This document shows, in pieces, positions 33,801 to 44,700 of a stretch of DNA of 64,000 bases. The stretch's first letter is position 1, and each line of letters starts with the position of its first letter. The DNA comes from Eupeodes corollae (taxonomy: Eukaryota; Arthropoda; Insecta; Diptera; Syrphidae), in assembly GCF_945859685.1 (NCBI RefSeq), contig NC_079149.1, positions 133,588,153 to 133,652,152 of the forward strand. Direction: 5' to 3'. Made by a program: the position numbers and the translations under genes. Below the pieces are notes generated by a model. It saw only the letters and a program-made list of their open reading frames with translations. It was not told where the DNA came from and made no database searches.

Positions 33801-34443
33801 TTTCTTAAACCCTCAAATTTAAGGTTCGAATAAAATGAAGTTATATCTCAAAACTGAGATCTAAACCAGAGTTCAAAAGCTTAAAAATTTCAAAAAGAAA
33901 TGAGTTAGAACCGAGTTTTAAAGAGTATAACTTTGTTAAGAAATTGGCCATTTGACTTTTGTTTATCAATAAAATAAGAACTTTTAAAACAATGAATTGA
34001 CCATGGAAGCCTTCCTTATCATTATCACACATCCAATTACACAAGCCAAAGTTACTCCTATGACATCATCATGAAACTTAAAATACACATTATAATTTCT
34101 TGTCTTCATTTTTTGTAAACCGTTGAACTTATTCAACAATTTCGTACATTATCTAAAATTTTAACTCAATTTTAACTCATTTAGGCTGAAGCAGCACAGG
34201 CTGAGGCATGCGAAAAATTTGAATCAATATCTGCCTGTGGCAAAGAGGAACTCGTAAGCTTTCGTAATCGTCGTGTAGCCGCTTTTAAAAAAGGGTAAAT
34301 AATTTAACAACTGAAAATCTTACTTTAAAATATTATTGAACTTTTTTTACAGTCTCGTAGAATTATCTGAATTGGAAATCAAACACGCAAAAGCGCAATA
34401 TGAGTTCTTACGTCAATCCCTCAACGCTCTCAAAGAACTTTAA
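22648..34443 (+). CDS. Snx6: Sorting nexin 6 (PX-BAR), seven coding exons
   Basis: Exons 22648-22653, 22908-23276, 23356-23477, 23542-23986, 24051-24233, 34185-34294 and 34353-34443 join in phase through GT-AG introns to give 441 aa. The first exon is only ATGATG. The PX domain spans about residues 50-170 (LHVDISDALSEKDKVKF, KQDMLVVRQHEEFVWLHDRF, YIIPPCPPRPDFD). The remainder is the BAR region, a long coiled-coil (EYHGHLKEGAARTEKMTQ, LRYYQRDSDAAKALLIRRL, ending QSLNALKEL). SNX6-type proteins pair with SNX1/2-type partners to tubulate endosomes in retromer-linked sorting. Length is near the usual 400-440. Intron 5 is 9.95 kb because of mobile elements, yet coding sequence and splice sites are intact, so I expect a working gene. 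Confidence 0.95.
24421..24438 (+). other. Possible 18-nt alternative microexon of Snx6
   Basis: ATGTATGCAG precedes 18 nt encoding Pro-Leu-Glu-Val-Gln-Glu, followed by GTATTG. It lies between exons 5 and 6, which meet in phase 0, so inclusion would keep the frame. The pyrimidine tract is weak. A 6-nt candidate (CATCCG, 24760-24765) with a stronger acceptor TTACTTCTTTCATAG and donor GTAGGA follows. Both need transcript evidence. Confidence 0.25.
24826..25628 (+). mobile_element. Retrotransposon family A copy 2, 5'-truncated
   Basis: Begins in the RNase H region (AEILAIKEVLSWL block with the catalytic Glu), continues through stops and frameshifts, then 25253-25474 is open with GVLTGHCLIGRHTIRLG, FCRRCMDEEEEETICHLL and CTCPAL. 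It ends with CACTTTAACCTAACC, the family 3' terminus. It lies in Snx6 intron 5. Confidence 0.8.
25629..26572. other. No gene seen (Snx6 intron)
   Basis: Intronic DNA with no ORF above background. Some stretches (25640-26290) are less AT-rich and may be an old transposon, but I recognise no domain. Confidence 0.4.
26588..27654 (-). mobile_element. Retrotransposon family A copy 3 with 15-bp target duplication
   Basis: Flanked by TAAAAAGGTGAAGGT at 26573-26587 and 27655-27669, so the insertion is defined to the base. On the minus strand it holds RNase H remains (the words AIKEALSWLKENV and PGNCKADKLA) and then an open tail: SSIGVITGHCLIGRHALRLG, DFCRSCMDEEEEETVQHLLC, TCPAL. The 3' end carries AACCT pentamers. 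5'-truncated, 1067 bp. Confidence 0.9.
27861..27893 (+). repeat. (ATT)n microsatellite
   Basis: About ten uninterrupted TAT/ATT triplets in Snx6 intron 5, at the left border of repeat F. Confidence 0.9.
27906..28770 (+). repeat. Repeat F copy 1 (non-coding dispersed repeat)
   Basis: Starts around ACATATAGGAACTATATGGCAAGTTTTGCAT and contains the CGATTCCGTCCGGTCGGTTTTGTCTGTCTGTCC block. The inverted fragment at 11940-12105 matches its first 200 bp. The remaining part is AT-rich, with AAATTTTTATTTTTCAAAACTCTATATCTCAACAA words. No coding capacity. The right limit is approximate. Confidence 0.6.
28771..30340. other. No gene seen (Snx6 intron)
   Basis: AT-rich. Scattered ORFs of 60-79 codons have biased composition and no motif. 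29880-30100 contains a second block resembling the 28700 sequence (AAATGGCATTTA.A.TTTTGAAG-CAAACTTATTTT). Confidence 0.4.
30349..30600. repeat. Tandem repeat in the 3' tail of retrotransposon C
   Basis: The word GGCTTTTAGTTTAGCTAAAACAAAATT, or a close variant, occurs at about 30357, 30480 and 30560, with AAATGYGRTTTA before the last two. It lies just 3' of the family C coding region on the minus strand and may be part of that element's 3' UTR. Confidence 0.55.
30607..32169 (-). pseudogene. Reverse transcriptase of family C, one nonsense codon
   Basis: Continuous frame from 32169 to 30607 with a single in-frame TAA after DDHSF (30973-30975). Motifs in order: FVDFKSAFDTINRRSLLFKL, NTGVPQGCVLSPLIFSLFIN, VLLYADDLVILTD (the YADD active site, intact), INTSKSKIMVF, EFKYLGYTLT, then SVQRYFFKRIFRLPTNTP and the tail CTLCNLNQVENIFHLVALCP. 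The 5' part, with endonuclease and RT blocks 0-1, is missing. One substitution would reopen the frame, so the insertion is comparatively young. Confidence 0.85.
30607..32213 (-). mobile_element. Non-LTR retrotransposon family C, RT fragment
   Basis: 5'-truncated insertion containing a reverse transcriptase and a C-terminal Cys-rich tail, in Snx6 intron 5. No RNase H or endonuclease is visible. No RNase H plus a CTLCNLNQVENIFHLVALCP tail suggests a Jockey/CR1-type group, a different family from A and B. The right border is approximate, where a decayed DDE transposase begins. Confidence 0.8.
32214..33230 (-). pseudogene. Degenerate PIF/Harbinger-type (DDE_4) transposase
   Basis: On the minus strand, through stops and frameshifts. 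33215-32922 gives an N-terminal block ending NVFQSHFRMDRSTFNV. About 32800-32710 gives GKGTSYNIFLI and ITISAIGQMKKKITWPS. 32640-32510 gives a VDYWMCG/GCVDGTHFNI block (catalytic Asp) and SGYYDRKGNYTITMQV. 32490-32300 gives weak DVFIGFPGS-like and SPIYKSL-like blocks. These are Harbinger DDE_4 landmarks. No inverted ends identified. A 40-bp near-duplicate (CATCTAGTGRTTARNAGGAG) at about 32200 and 32249 lies at its 3' side. Confidence 0.65.
33231..34184. other. No gene seen (end of Snx6 intron 5)
   Basis: AT-rich intronic DNA with no recognisable element. It ends with a pyrimidine-poor but functional-looking acceptor (CTCATTTAG) for exon 6. Confidence 0.45.
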
Positions 34444-34563
34444 TCTAACTAGTTCTTCAGCAGGAGGACAAGAATAACAAAAAGAAATACAAAAAAAAAA
34501 CGTAATAATATTTATTCTATTCAAAGATTATCACTGTTATTGTCTTAAAGTCAGTCTATTGCA

Positions 34564-34569
34564 AATAAA
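34564..34569 (+). terminator. Snx6 polyadenylation signal candidate
   Basis: AATAAA 121 nt after the Snx6 stop codon. Further AATAAA words follow in this AT-rich 3' region, so the site used is not certain. Confidence 0.5.
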
Positions 34570-35827
34570 TGTAACTTTACCCATGTAAATCCTATCAACT
34601 GAGAAAAACAAAACAAAATATAGCCAACATTTTATGTATATTGTGAAAATATAAGAAACAAAAATATTAAACTAAACTAAACAGAATTAATTATGTACTA
34701 CAACAAATCCTTACATTAAAAATACAATTTTTTTAAATGAATTCAGTTCTCCCAAGCCTCTAAATATTTTTTGTAAAATAAGTAAAAAATTTAATATTGA
34801 AAAAAAAAACTATAATACATAAATAAAAATATAGACACCTTTATAACAGAATTGTATGCATACAACTTGATTATTATTATACAGTGAATCGTGACTTTTG
34901 TACTTTAAAAAATAAAAATAAATTAATATAAAATAAAAGAAGAAAATAAATTGCTATTATAGTACACTTAAAAGAACCACAACAATATTTAAAACAAAAA
35001 AATAATCAAATCATTTTAAAACTTTTTGCATTCCTTCTCTCTTTATTATATTATCTTATGTAGAATGGTTTGATTTGTTTTATTTTGGTGTATAAATAAG
35101 TATAAACAAAAATAAATCTAATGTTAACATTTTTTTTTATTTTGCTTTTTCTTGGTATAAATATTTTATAATAATTATTGTTATATTATATATTTTTGTT
35201 CTGTTCATTAAATATTATATACATACATACTTTATTTTTATTGTATACACCTTTATTCAAAATTATATGTTATAATTACGCATTTCAGAAATATAAAAAT
35301 GAACAATTCTAAATATTTGTTGTGTTTTTTTGTTTGTAAGAGAATATTTTAAATAATTGTGCAACAGGCTAACCTTCACTCTAACTCTATTATATTGGAT
35401 TAGATTAAAATTTAAATATTTTTTTTTTAATCTCTTTAAAGTTATAATAATTATAATGTTGTAAATGTGTCCTAAATCAATTTTACTAAGGCAGCCTTGC
35501 TCGCACCTCAAGTTGTAGGTAAAACTATAACTGAAACAATTACGTCACTCGAACATCGACGCAATGCTTCATGCCTTTCGTTGTTCTACAAATATTTTTA
35601 TAAAAGGTGTTCTGTCCCATTAGGCAGTTGCGATCCAATTCAAACAATTCAGCCGTAATACTCGCATTTCTAGGAATACACATCAGTTTAAACTTGAGCT
35701 CAATTTTGGACGTCATGTATCATTTGGAAATAGGGCTTTTGACACTCTTTGTATCAACATTGAATTTGAGCGCAGACTATTTGATACAGGTGATTAATAT
35801 GGACCGAAACCGATTGCCAAATATTCG
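34570..35827. other. No gene seen; AT-rich Snx6 3' flank
   Basis: Very AT-rich with many poly-A/T runs. 35560-35800 is less AT-rich and immediately precedes the Harbinger element, but I see no supported gene. Confidence 0.4.
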
Positions 35828-36499
35828 GCCCTATCGAGGTAACCGTCGGAGCGGAACTTTCTCCGCAACGCATCCCTTTCGGAGATTGAATTCCGGTTTG
35901 AGGTAGCTGTCATCGGAAGAAATTTTACGGACATGAGACGACGCAATGCGATGTATATAAATTTCAGGCAGAGATGTGCAAATTAACCGATATATCGAAA
36001 ATGCGATATATTCTCGATAATATGTTATAAAATAAAGACAATAAGCGTTTTAAACCATAAAAAATTGGTGGCAGAATGTAATATATTGCTTATAAAAAGT
36101 AATTTTTTCAATTATAATGCGCTAGCATTTTTAAGGCATTTAATTAGATGCAACGATTTTTAAATCAAAAGTATCGAATAAAGTCCCCTCCCTATTTCAA
36201 ACATATGTTTTTGTTTCCATTTGAAGTGTCAAAGAAAAAGAATAAACTGAAAAAAAAACTGTTGAAACATAAGTTTTATTTATTTATTTGACTTTATACA
36301 ACCAATAATAATAAGAAACGGATAGTGTTGGTTTATTTTTGGACGCTGAATCAAATGAGATTAGGGCGCAAAATAAAGAAAATAGGAGAACATTGCGAAA
36401 TGAAAGCAATATATGTACGTAAACTATCAGACGCGGCGTAAGTAAACTTATCTTCTATTCTAATTCTTATATTCTAATAATTCTAAGATTCTCTTCCAG

Positions 36500-37129
36500 A
36501 TTTAAGAAAAACTTTCGCCTAAATAAAAATGAGTTTGCTTTTGTTTTGGAGCAGATTCAAAACATATCATCGGTCTGATTGTGTCACTCCGGAACATAAA
36601 TTAGCAGCTTGCCTGAGATTTTTTCTCGAGGGAAACTATCAACATGGTGTTGGAAAAGATTTTCAATGCACAGTTGTCCAGTCGACTTTTCCAGTATTTT
36701 AAAGGAAACTTTAGATATGATGGAAGAGACCTTATTATTTCAATCGCAAGAGACATTTTAGTCTTAACGTTATGATTGTAAGATTTAATTTTGCCTATAA
36801 AGTTTGGGCTTTGAGTCCTGAACGACGTTATTTCGAAAGAAATCATTTAAGTACAAGAAATAGCTGGTTGCTAGGTAAACATTTTGTTTACAACAATACA
36901 GACATTGTTTCTTTTTGTAGGGGATTCAGGATATCCATTGGAGCCCTGGCTTATGATACCATTCAGGACTCCCACACCGCAAAGCGCAGAGAGCCGTTTT
37001 AATATATGTATGTCACATGAAGATTTAAACAATACGGAAGAAGAAATTTATGAAATTCAGACTAATCTGCTTCGAAGCCAAGCAGCTACAAATCGAAATG
37101 AAATAGTTCAACTCAACTTTGATGCATAA
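36500..37129 (+). pseudogene. Harbinger transposase remains of element 1
   Basis: Blocks in order: FKKNFRLNKNEFAFVLEQI near 36500, EHKLAACLRFFLEGNYQHGV near 36592, ILKETLDMMEET after a frameshift. Then a gap where the first catalytic Asp region should be, then LSPERRYFERNHLSTRNSWL at about 36811. A 47-nt intron (GTAAAC...TTTTTGTAG) follows, then GDSGYPLEPWLMIPFRTPTP (second catalytic Asp in GDSGYP) and SAESRFN. The missing middle and the frameshifts make it inactive. Confidence 0.7.
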
Positions 37130-37365
37130 ACATTTATTAAAAATAAATGTATATATTTGAAAACAAAAATATCACAAGCCTTCATGGTGTTTGTCTTTGG
37201 TTCTTAAAACTATTTAAAAAAAAAGAAAACACTTTCCGCAACAAGAACTTGTCGGAGGACTTCGGAAAATTGTATGTTTGTATCTGTCTAGAATAAAACA
37301 AAACAAGTACTTCATCGCAAAGCATCGCATGCAAATTGCATGCGTTGAATCTTGTCATAGAGAAT

Positions 37366-37385
37366 GTCCGATCAGCTGATCGGAC
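37366..37385. repeat. Perfect 20-bp palindrome
   Basis: GTCCGATCAGCTGATCGGAC is its own reverse complement. It lies within the right subterminal region of Harbinger element 1, close to the imperfect palindrome GCATGCAAATTGCATGC (37328-37344). Subterminal palindromes can be transposase binding sites, which is inference here. Confidence 0.8.
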
Positions 37386-37494
37386 AACTACCTTGAAGCA
37401 AAATGTCTCCGATTCGGAGGAAATCGGAGAGAATTCCGCTCCGACGGTTACCTCGATAGGGCCTATTATGTTGAGATGTGTCATGCATCGAAAA

Positions 37495-38467
37495 ACTGGG
37501 GTGGAATCGGGTAAGGTGATTTGTGGTAGGTGACAGTCACAATCAACAAATTCGGTCTGTGTGATTTGGTGACTTTTTCTGGTGACAGCTCTTTAGTTGT
37601 CACTTTCATTGGAAATTGATTTTTATTTTTAGTTGCTGAAATTTCAAGACAACATGAATGTGTTTGTGCCGTGACTTTAAATTTTCTTGGAGGTGGTGGC
37701 TGCCAAAGGCAAGTTGGCGCTGACTGGTCAGCTCCACTGGGCCAAAGTACTGTTTGTGAGGTTATTTCTTTGACCTTAAAACAAATATAGAGGAAATTGT
37801 GCCCACTTACAATCAAATTTAATCAATCGGCTTCAGAAGCAACAAAAATGTTCTTCTACGAAAAATATCAAATTCCTGGAGGTAGGATTTTGTTTCTTAG
37901 TAAAAATAAACTAATTTTATTACTTGATTTTTATTTTATTATTTGTTTCCTAGTAATCGGCTGCATTGATTGGAGTCATATTATGATTCTCCGCCCTTCG
38001 GAAAACGAGCATATGTATTTCAATAGAAAAGGAAGACATAGTGTAACGCTATGATCGTAAGCCAATTTTTTGATTCATTAATTTGTGTTTCCTAGATCTG
38101 CAACGAGAACAGAAAAATTCTGGCAATAAATGCAAAATATGGCGGGACTGCTCACGACAGCTTTGTATGGAGACAGAGTGCTCAACGAGAAAAGTTAAAT
38201 GCTGACTATTGTGCAGGCAGAACATCATCGTGCCTACTTGGTACATCAAAACTTATAATTACATAATAATCCGGATAGCTTCAGATCGGTTTTTGAATAC
38301 AACCACTGAAATTGTAACAAACGTCAGTGAATTTCTTTTAAAGTGATACCAAATTCTTAACAAAATTTGGTGATTACCTTACACAGACGCAAAAATTAGT
38401 TTGATCACTTTTTATGATCACAAAGGTGACAATCAAAAATCACCTTAGCCGATTCCACCCCAGTTTT
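37495..38467 (+). mobile_element. PIF/Harbinger element 2 with inverted ends
   Basis: Left AAAACTGGGGTGGAATCGGGTAAGGTGATTT and the inverted right counterpart AAAACTGGGGTGGAATCGGCTAAGGTGATTT. The inverted repeats are nearly perfect over 30 bp. It starts about 30 bp after element 1 ends and contains a transposase fragment. A direct target duplication is not obvious. About 970 bp, so an internal-deletion derivative. Confidence 0.75.
37797..38270 (+). pseudogene. Harbinger transposase fragment of element 2
   Basis: A short intron ends in TTTGTTTCCTAG (37953). IGCIDWSHIMIL follows (catalytic Asp block, normally D-x-T-H), then PSENEHMYFNRKGRHSVTL. After a second intron-like gap (ending TGTGTTTCCTAG) comes ICNENRKILAINAKYGGTAH, DSFVWRQSAQREKLNADY and SSCLLGT. 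No downstream catalytic region remains. N-terminal part also absent. Confidence 0.7.
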
Positions 38468-38700
38468 CAAAAAAGCTTTTGTATTTTTTTTAGATATTTT
38501 TAAAAAAATAATTCCAAATTGAATTCAGGGCTTTTCGACTTTTTAACGATTTTAATATCTTTACTAGTTGAGCGCTTTTCTTCGCATTTTCCGGAAATTG
38601 ACTCTCTATAAAAAAAAAGTCTCATTCCTGGGAAAGGGTTATTCTTTTGATCAAATGATAGACGTACCATTTGTTAATTTCATATAAAAATGTATATATT

Positions 38701-38706
38701 TTTATT
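38701..38706 (-). terminator. PRDM10 polyadenylation signal candidate
   Basis: AATAAA on the minus strand about 80 nt after the stop codon at 38785, a normal distance. Confidence 0.6.
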
Positions 38707-38784
38707 TCTTTATAAATTATTTAACATTAATAAACTCAACATTTAAAAAAAAAATATTAAAGACAGCAAATCTAAAAGCACTCT

Positions 38785-41700
38785 TCAAATACAGGCTATT
38801 GATTCTTCAAATAATTCCGGCAGTCGATTCAAGTCTGCATTCGAAGAACTCTCAACGAATTCATTTTCCTCGATTTTATAACTATTCCGATTGCCTAAGT
38901 CCGTTGTGTCTGATCTTTCATTGAGAAAATCAAAATACTTCCTATCTTCAATGCTGGACAGTTCCAGAGCTGCCGAAGATAATTTCAAGAGTTTATTTTC
39001 TGGTGATATTGGAGGCTGGTAAATATCTAAAACCGATTCCATGCATGGTTCTTCGATAAGATTCTGAATCAAATACTCTTGTTTGCTTTGAACTTCTGGT
39101 ATACTTTCGTCCATGTGGGCTTTTCGATAGTGTGCAATAAGACGCATTCTTGAGACGTACTGTTTGTAGCACAAATGACACTTTTGTACCTCAGCCTTAA
39201 TGCATCCCACTGTCTGGACGTTGGGATCTATAAGCACGGGATTTTTTCGAAATGACGGAGGAATCTCCATCCCCGGATGATTCTTTAAAATATGAGCTTT
39301 TCGTTTTGCATTGTTTTTATAGAGCTTTGGGCAATGAAGACATTTGAACATTGTCTGAAGTTTAACTATTGGTTGGTTTAATTCATCAATTGCATCGATA
39401 TTCTGCTCCGGATGTTTTTTCGCCAAGTGATTTACAAGCATCCCACGCCTCTTGAAACCTAAGTGACATTCATCACATTTGAATTGACATTGGTAATAAT
39501 TTTCTGCAATTGTTGAATTCTCTTTGGAGGTTTTGAGAGCTTTATCTTTTTTGGGAGACATTTTTTGACCTTCTTTCTTAACAACTGATTTTTCCTCGGC
39601 AGCTTTTTCCTTTTTTATTTTTGTCTTCGTTTTGTGGAAAGCCTTTACATGTTGTCGAAGTTCGAGTACTTTTTCGAATTGCTGATCACACTTCGGACAT
39701 TGAATACATTTCTTTTTGGCATGAGTGGCCTTGTGACGCCGCAAGAAACTCATGTGTAGAAACAAACGATCGCATTCGTTGCATGGATACTTCACGGCTG
39801 GATGGAAAATTCGTATATGTCTCCGAACTATGTGATATTCTTTATAACTCTGCTCCGTAAAAATAAGTATCATTAGAGAACGGATTTTATAAGTTCTTAG
39901 AAAACTTACCTTTTTACAATGAAAACAAATGAAGAAACCATCAACTTTATGCTTAGAAACGTGCTTTTTAAAATCTACAACATATTTGAAAGCCTCTTGA
40001 CAGAAGACGCACGAATAAAGACGATTTGTGTGGCTACGAACATGAGCTGCCAGAGCCGCTGGAGTTGTACAATGTTGATCACAGTTCGGGCATTTATGGG
40101 GTTTTTTGATATCACTGTGTATTCGCTCATGAGACTGAAAATAATGATTTTTTAGAATTAATTTACAAGCTAACATAAATTTCCTACCTTCAATTTACTC
40201 TCGGATAGAAACTTTTTCGAACACAAGCTGCATTTGTGAATTGGACGCTTTGTTGGTGATTTTATGACTTTGGGTTTTGTTTTATTTGCAGCTATATGCA
40301 ATGCAAAGTGTTTTTTTAAACTTGCATTTGTCATGAAAACCTTAAAACAAATCAAACATCTACTCGAATTCTTAGGCAATTCAGAGATCTTCTTGAACTT
40401 AATTCTTTTCCTTTTGATTTTCCGTTTCGATATGATGCAGGATGCATCTTCTAAGTCATGAACTTTTAAGTGGGTTTGCATTTCTTGTGATGTTCGGAAT
40501 CTTTGATCGCATTCAAAACACATCCAAGGGTTATCAAATTCGTATTTCTTTTGTGTTTCCTCCAGAGATGGCTTCAAGATTGGTAGATTATATTTTTCTG
40601 CATAGGAACTATGGTAGCCAACTCGAAGTTCTTCTTTTGGATGAATATCACGATTGCATTTAAAGTAGATTCGATCATTTTCTTCGATTATTTGGAGATT
40701 TTGTTCGGCGAAGGTTTTGGCCAGACGCACAAATCGCATCCAATTGGAGGTATCTATTTGGGAGAGTTTTAATGTCTGTAGCTTATGAATTGTGTAAAGC
40801 AGACTTACTTTCATTGGTAACAATGAGAATTTTGGACTTTGCAACTAACAAAAGAGGATAGTGCCGTGGATGTTGAGACCTTAAGATGTTCAGAAAAATA
40901 TCATTAGTGCAACGGGTTTCTCCTTCGAATGGACCAAACTTTGTTCTCTGCAGAATTTCTTTTACTGCATAGACAGAAGGTTCTGGAATAAGAGAATAGT
41001 TTACTCTAGAGTATGCAAAACAACTTGAACCAACGACGACGTACTGTGACTTCAAATAAAAAAGTTTTTTTTGTTTGTCATTTCATTTCACAAAAATTTA
41101 AACCAAACTTAAGCGAACACAATAAACTACAAGTTCAACAAAATTAAAAACTATGTCCGATGAATACATAAGTGAACAACGACGCCAGTATACACAGAAG
41201 GTGAGGAATTCAAAGACTATACCAATTCGGTATATTTAAAATATGTGTTTCCTTTAAGGAACTTGACAAAACTACGCTAAGAAATCCTTCGCTGAAATGT
41301 AATGCCTTAAATTTCATCAAACCATTTGAAGATAAACATTTGCGACTTGCACCGAAACTTCTACAAGATCCAAAAAGTGTTTACAAAAATAACTTCCATA
41401 ACAAGCCTCAGGTTCAGGGCGATAAATTACAATTGAAATGGAATTGTGGGTCAGTTGAGAAATCTGAACAATTGACAATAGATCGTTCGAAAGCAAGTTA
41501 TTCCAAGTATTTAGATTTATCGGCGACATCCAATCGACTCGATTATATTCCCTTCTCTTCTGATCAAACGCTTGGAATAGGAGCAAAGGATAATATAACT
41601 TTTTGGAATTGGATAAAAAACGATTCAAAGAAAAAATACAATGTTTGGCCAATTAGACAGAATTTAATGCATAAATTGAGTATAAACAAACATTCCCAGC

Positions 41701-44700
41701 GTCATCGTGGTGAATTTCAAATAAGACAAAACTCTGTCCCAAATCGAGGTCTTACAACGGAAACGAAAGCAAATTTCGGAACTCCTGATAGAAGATTGGA
41801 TTCGGCTTTTAAATGTATTTCGGAAAAACTCAATAGCTGTGAGGTGCAACCGAAAATGCCTAAATCAATTTAAAGAATGTATACAACCGGATATTTCTTT
41901 TTAAAGGATGAAAATTACAAAAATTGAGGTGGAAGCTTTCAATTAAAAGAAAGATTTATATTTTAAATTGACACAAACGATAAAATAAATATATCAAACT
42001 TACCATTTGTATCAGCGTTTATTGGACCAAGATAGAGGTAATTTGTTGGCAGAGTTGCTCTTGCTCGGCTTTCAATGATTCTATCTGAAACGAAAACTAG
42101 CAACATTTTTTGTAAGTAAGAAATTAAAACAGTTTTCAGTTTTAGTCATTTTTTTCGCAGACAAAATATTCAAAACAACCGAAGTTAAGGTTGTGTAAAT
42201 GTACGAGGGCGGTGTGTAGGCGATTTAAAGCTAGTTTATTCTTAAAGGGCCAAATCTTCAATATGATTGTGTACCCGCATTTTTATAATCAATCTTTATC
42301 TATATAAGTACTAGAACCTCTTAAAATTAACATTTCAACCCGCTGGTAAAGCTAGTTTGTAAGTTTTAATGAAACTGAAGCCTCTTAAGTCAATGGAGTT
42401 TAAAGGGTCATTCTTTAATGATTTTGGGTCCTCTCTTCAAAAGGATACATAATATGTTTATTATACGTATTCCCTCTTTTTACCTTCTTTTGTAATGTTT
42501 TTTTTGTAAGCTCATTTTCGATCTGTTGAAATGAGTGCAGAAGCCATTCAGAAACTTAATTCAATTCAATAAATTTTCTTTTAAATAGTAAAACAGAATA
42601 TTATATTACTGAAAGGCATAGCCTTTCTTAGCATAGCTTTTCTTGTCATAAAGAAATTACAATTTAAAATAAAAATACAACGATAAAATATAATTTTAAA
42701 AATGTACACTACGAGGGCGTTCAATATATTCTCGGTATCGATATGAAGGAAAATGCGAATTCAATTTAAATTGTTTTTATTTTTCAATGTAATCTCCCCT
42801 AACATCAATGCATTTGTTACATCTTCAGATAAGCTTTTTTAAACCCTCAAAAAAATAAGTTTCCTCTTTCCCTGCAAAATACCCATTTATTGCCGACTTG
42901 AGTTCTTCATCATCCGAAAATCTTTTTCCACGAAGACATTTTTTCAAATCCGGAAACAGGAAGTAATCACTAGGGGCAAGGTCTGGACTATAGGGTGGAT
43001 GTTGAATTTCTTCAAAACCACAATCTCGCACAGCAGCCTTGGAAACTCGCGCCGTGTGAACAGGAGCGTTGTCATGAAGAAGCAACACACCCGCTGCGAG
43101 TTTACCCCGTCTTTTCTTTTTAATTTCCTCCCGCAAATTATGCAAAGTGGAAGCGTAGGATTTGGCGTTGATGGTTTCACCTTTTTTTGTACTCAATGAG
43201 TAAGATTCCCTTTGAGTCCCAAAAAACTTTGGCCATGAGCTTCCCGGCAGACGGAGTGACTTTGAACTTTTTCGGAGGGTATGTTCCTTTTTTATGCCAC
43301 TGCATGGACTCTTGTTTGCTTTCAGGGTCATAGAAGTGAACCCATGTTTCGTCCCCAGTAACAATCCGATGCATAACACCGTCCGCGTTCTCACTACACA
43401 TCTCCAAAAGCTCTCTACAGCATGCGATTCTCACTTTTTTCTGAGGCGCTGTGAGCATTCGTGGCACCCACCTTGCACTGACCTTTGAAAGGTTAAGATG
43501 GTCATGAAGGATGGTGTGAATGGTACCAGTCGAAAGCTTTGTGATCTCTGCCATCATTTTCACCTTTATTCGGGCATCCTCGAGAACAAGTTTTTCGACT
43601 TCTTTGATGCTTTCTCCCGTACAAGCACTAGCCGGGCGCCGGAGCGGGGGTCGTCTTCAATGCTCTCTCTGCCTCTCTTGAACTCACTTGAGAACTTTTG
43701 CACAGTTGGTAATGAAGGTGCGGAACCCTGGTAAACTGCCACCATTTCTTCATGAATAGTTTTTTGACTTTTTCCTTGCTTAGTGAGAAATTTAATTACA
43801 GCGCGATGCACAATTTTCACCATCATCGTCTCAGTTGCCATTATGATTCTGTTTAATTAGATATTTAACGGTAAATAATAATCACATTTATATGAAATTT
43901 TACATGAATGCACTAAAATAATAGTATTACTTGATAAATAAGTCAATTTATATATATAGCCACAGCTTCACCCCCATACCGAGAATATATTGAACGGCCC
44001 TCGTAATTAAATGAGCTAATAAACACACTTTGAAATTTCATCTCATCAAAACAAGACATACAAACTACCGAAAAAGGACTTTAATGAAAGCTTTCAAAAA
44101 GATTCAACCAAATCAAAATCCAACTATTCAAAAATTAAGTCTTCCTGTAAGATTGCACAAAACACTATAAAATTTAATATACTCTGATTGTGACCATGGT
44201 TGCAAAGCGAGCAGATAAATCAGTTCTGTATGGTCTACAATTTAAATCCAGCACTCTAGTTCTGGCTTTTAAAATTGAGGTTATACCTGAAACTAATAGG
44301 GCTCATACACTACGCAAACACGTTTGTTCAAACGTGTGTTTGAACAAACATAGTTTTGCCACACACTACACAAGCATGTTTGAGAGATATTAGTTGCGTG
44401 GTACAAAAAACATCTATTTTTGGACATTCCAATTTGTTAAATGAATTGGAAAACTCGTCCAGCGTTGACTTTAACAATTTTTCATGTTAACTCTATGAAA
44501 ATTGGCATCGATTTGAACAAAATTCAATACACACCACACAAACATGTTTGTGCAGGCACGGAAAATTCAAAATTGTTTGATTTTGTTCAAACCGCTTGCG
44601 CAAACACGCATCATCGCTACACACTACTCAAACAGTTTGCGCAAAGATTTTTACAACAAGAAAATACATTCGTTTGCTCAAACAGTTTGTGTAGTGTATG

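Larger units (their letters stand above)
35828..37464 (+). mobile_element. PIF/Harbinger element 1, inverted ends visible, internally decayed
   Basis: Left end GGCCCTATCGAGGTAACCGTCGGAGCGGAA; the right end, read on the other strand, is identical for the same 30 bases. Weaker matching continues inward (CGGAGA, AGGTAG(C/T)TGTC, CGCAATGCGATG). The 3-bp duplication is not clear. Inside, on the plus strand, are pieces of a Harbinger transposase. The last exon runs to 37127 and is followed by AATAAA-like words. Confidence 0.75.

Noticed and set aside
39621..40663. Plus-strand ORFs of 65-79 codons inside PRDM10
   Set aside because: Shadows of the zinc-finger coding exons on the other strand.
40983..41055. 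PRDM10 exon 5 starting at 41055, as the long open frame suggests
   Set aside because: Joining there breaks the frame with exon 4; the acceptor TTCTCTTATTCCAG at 40983 restores it and matches the PR domain.
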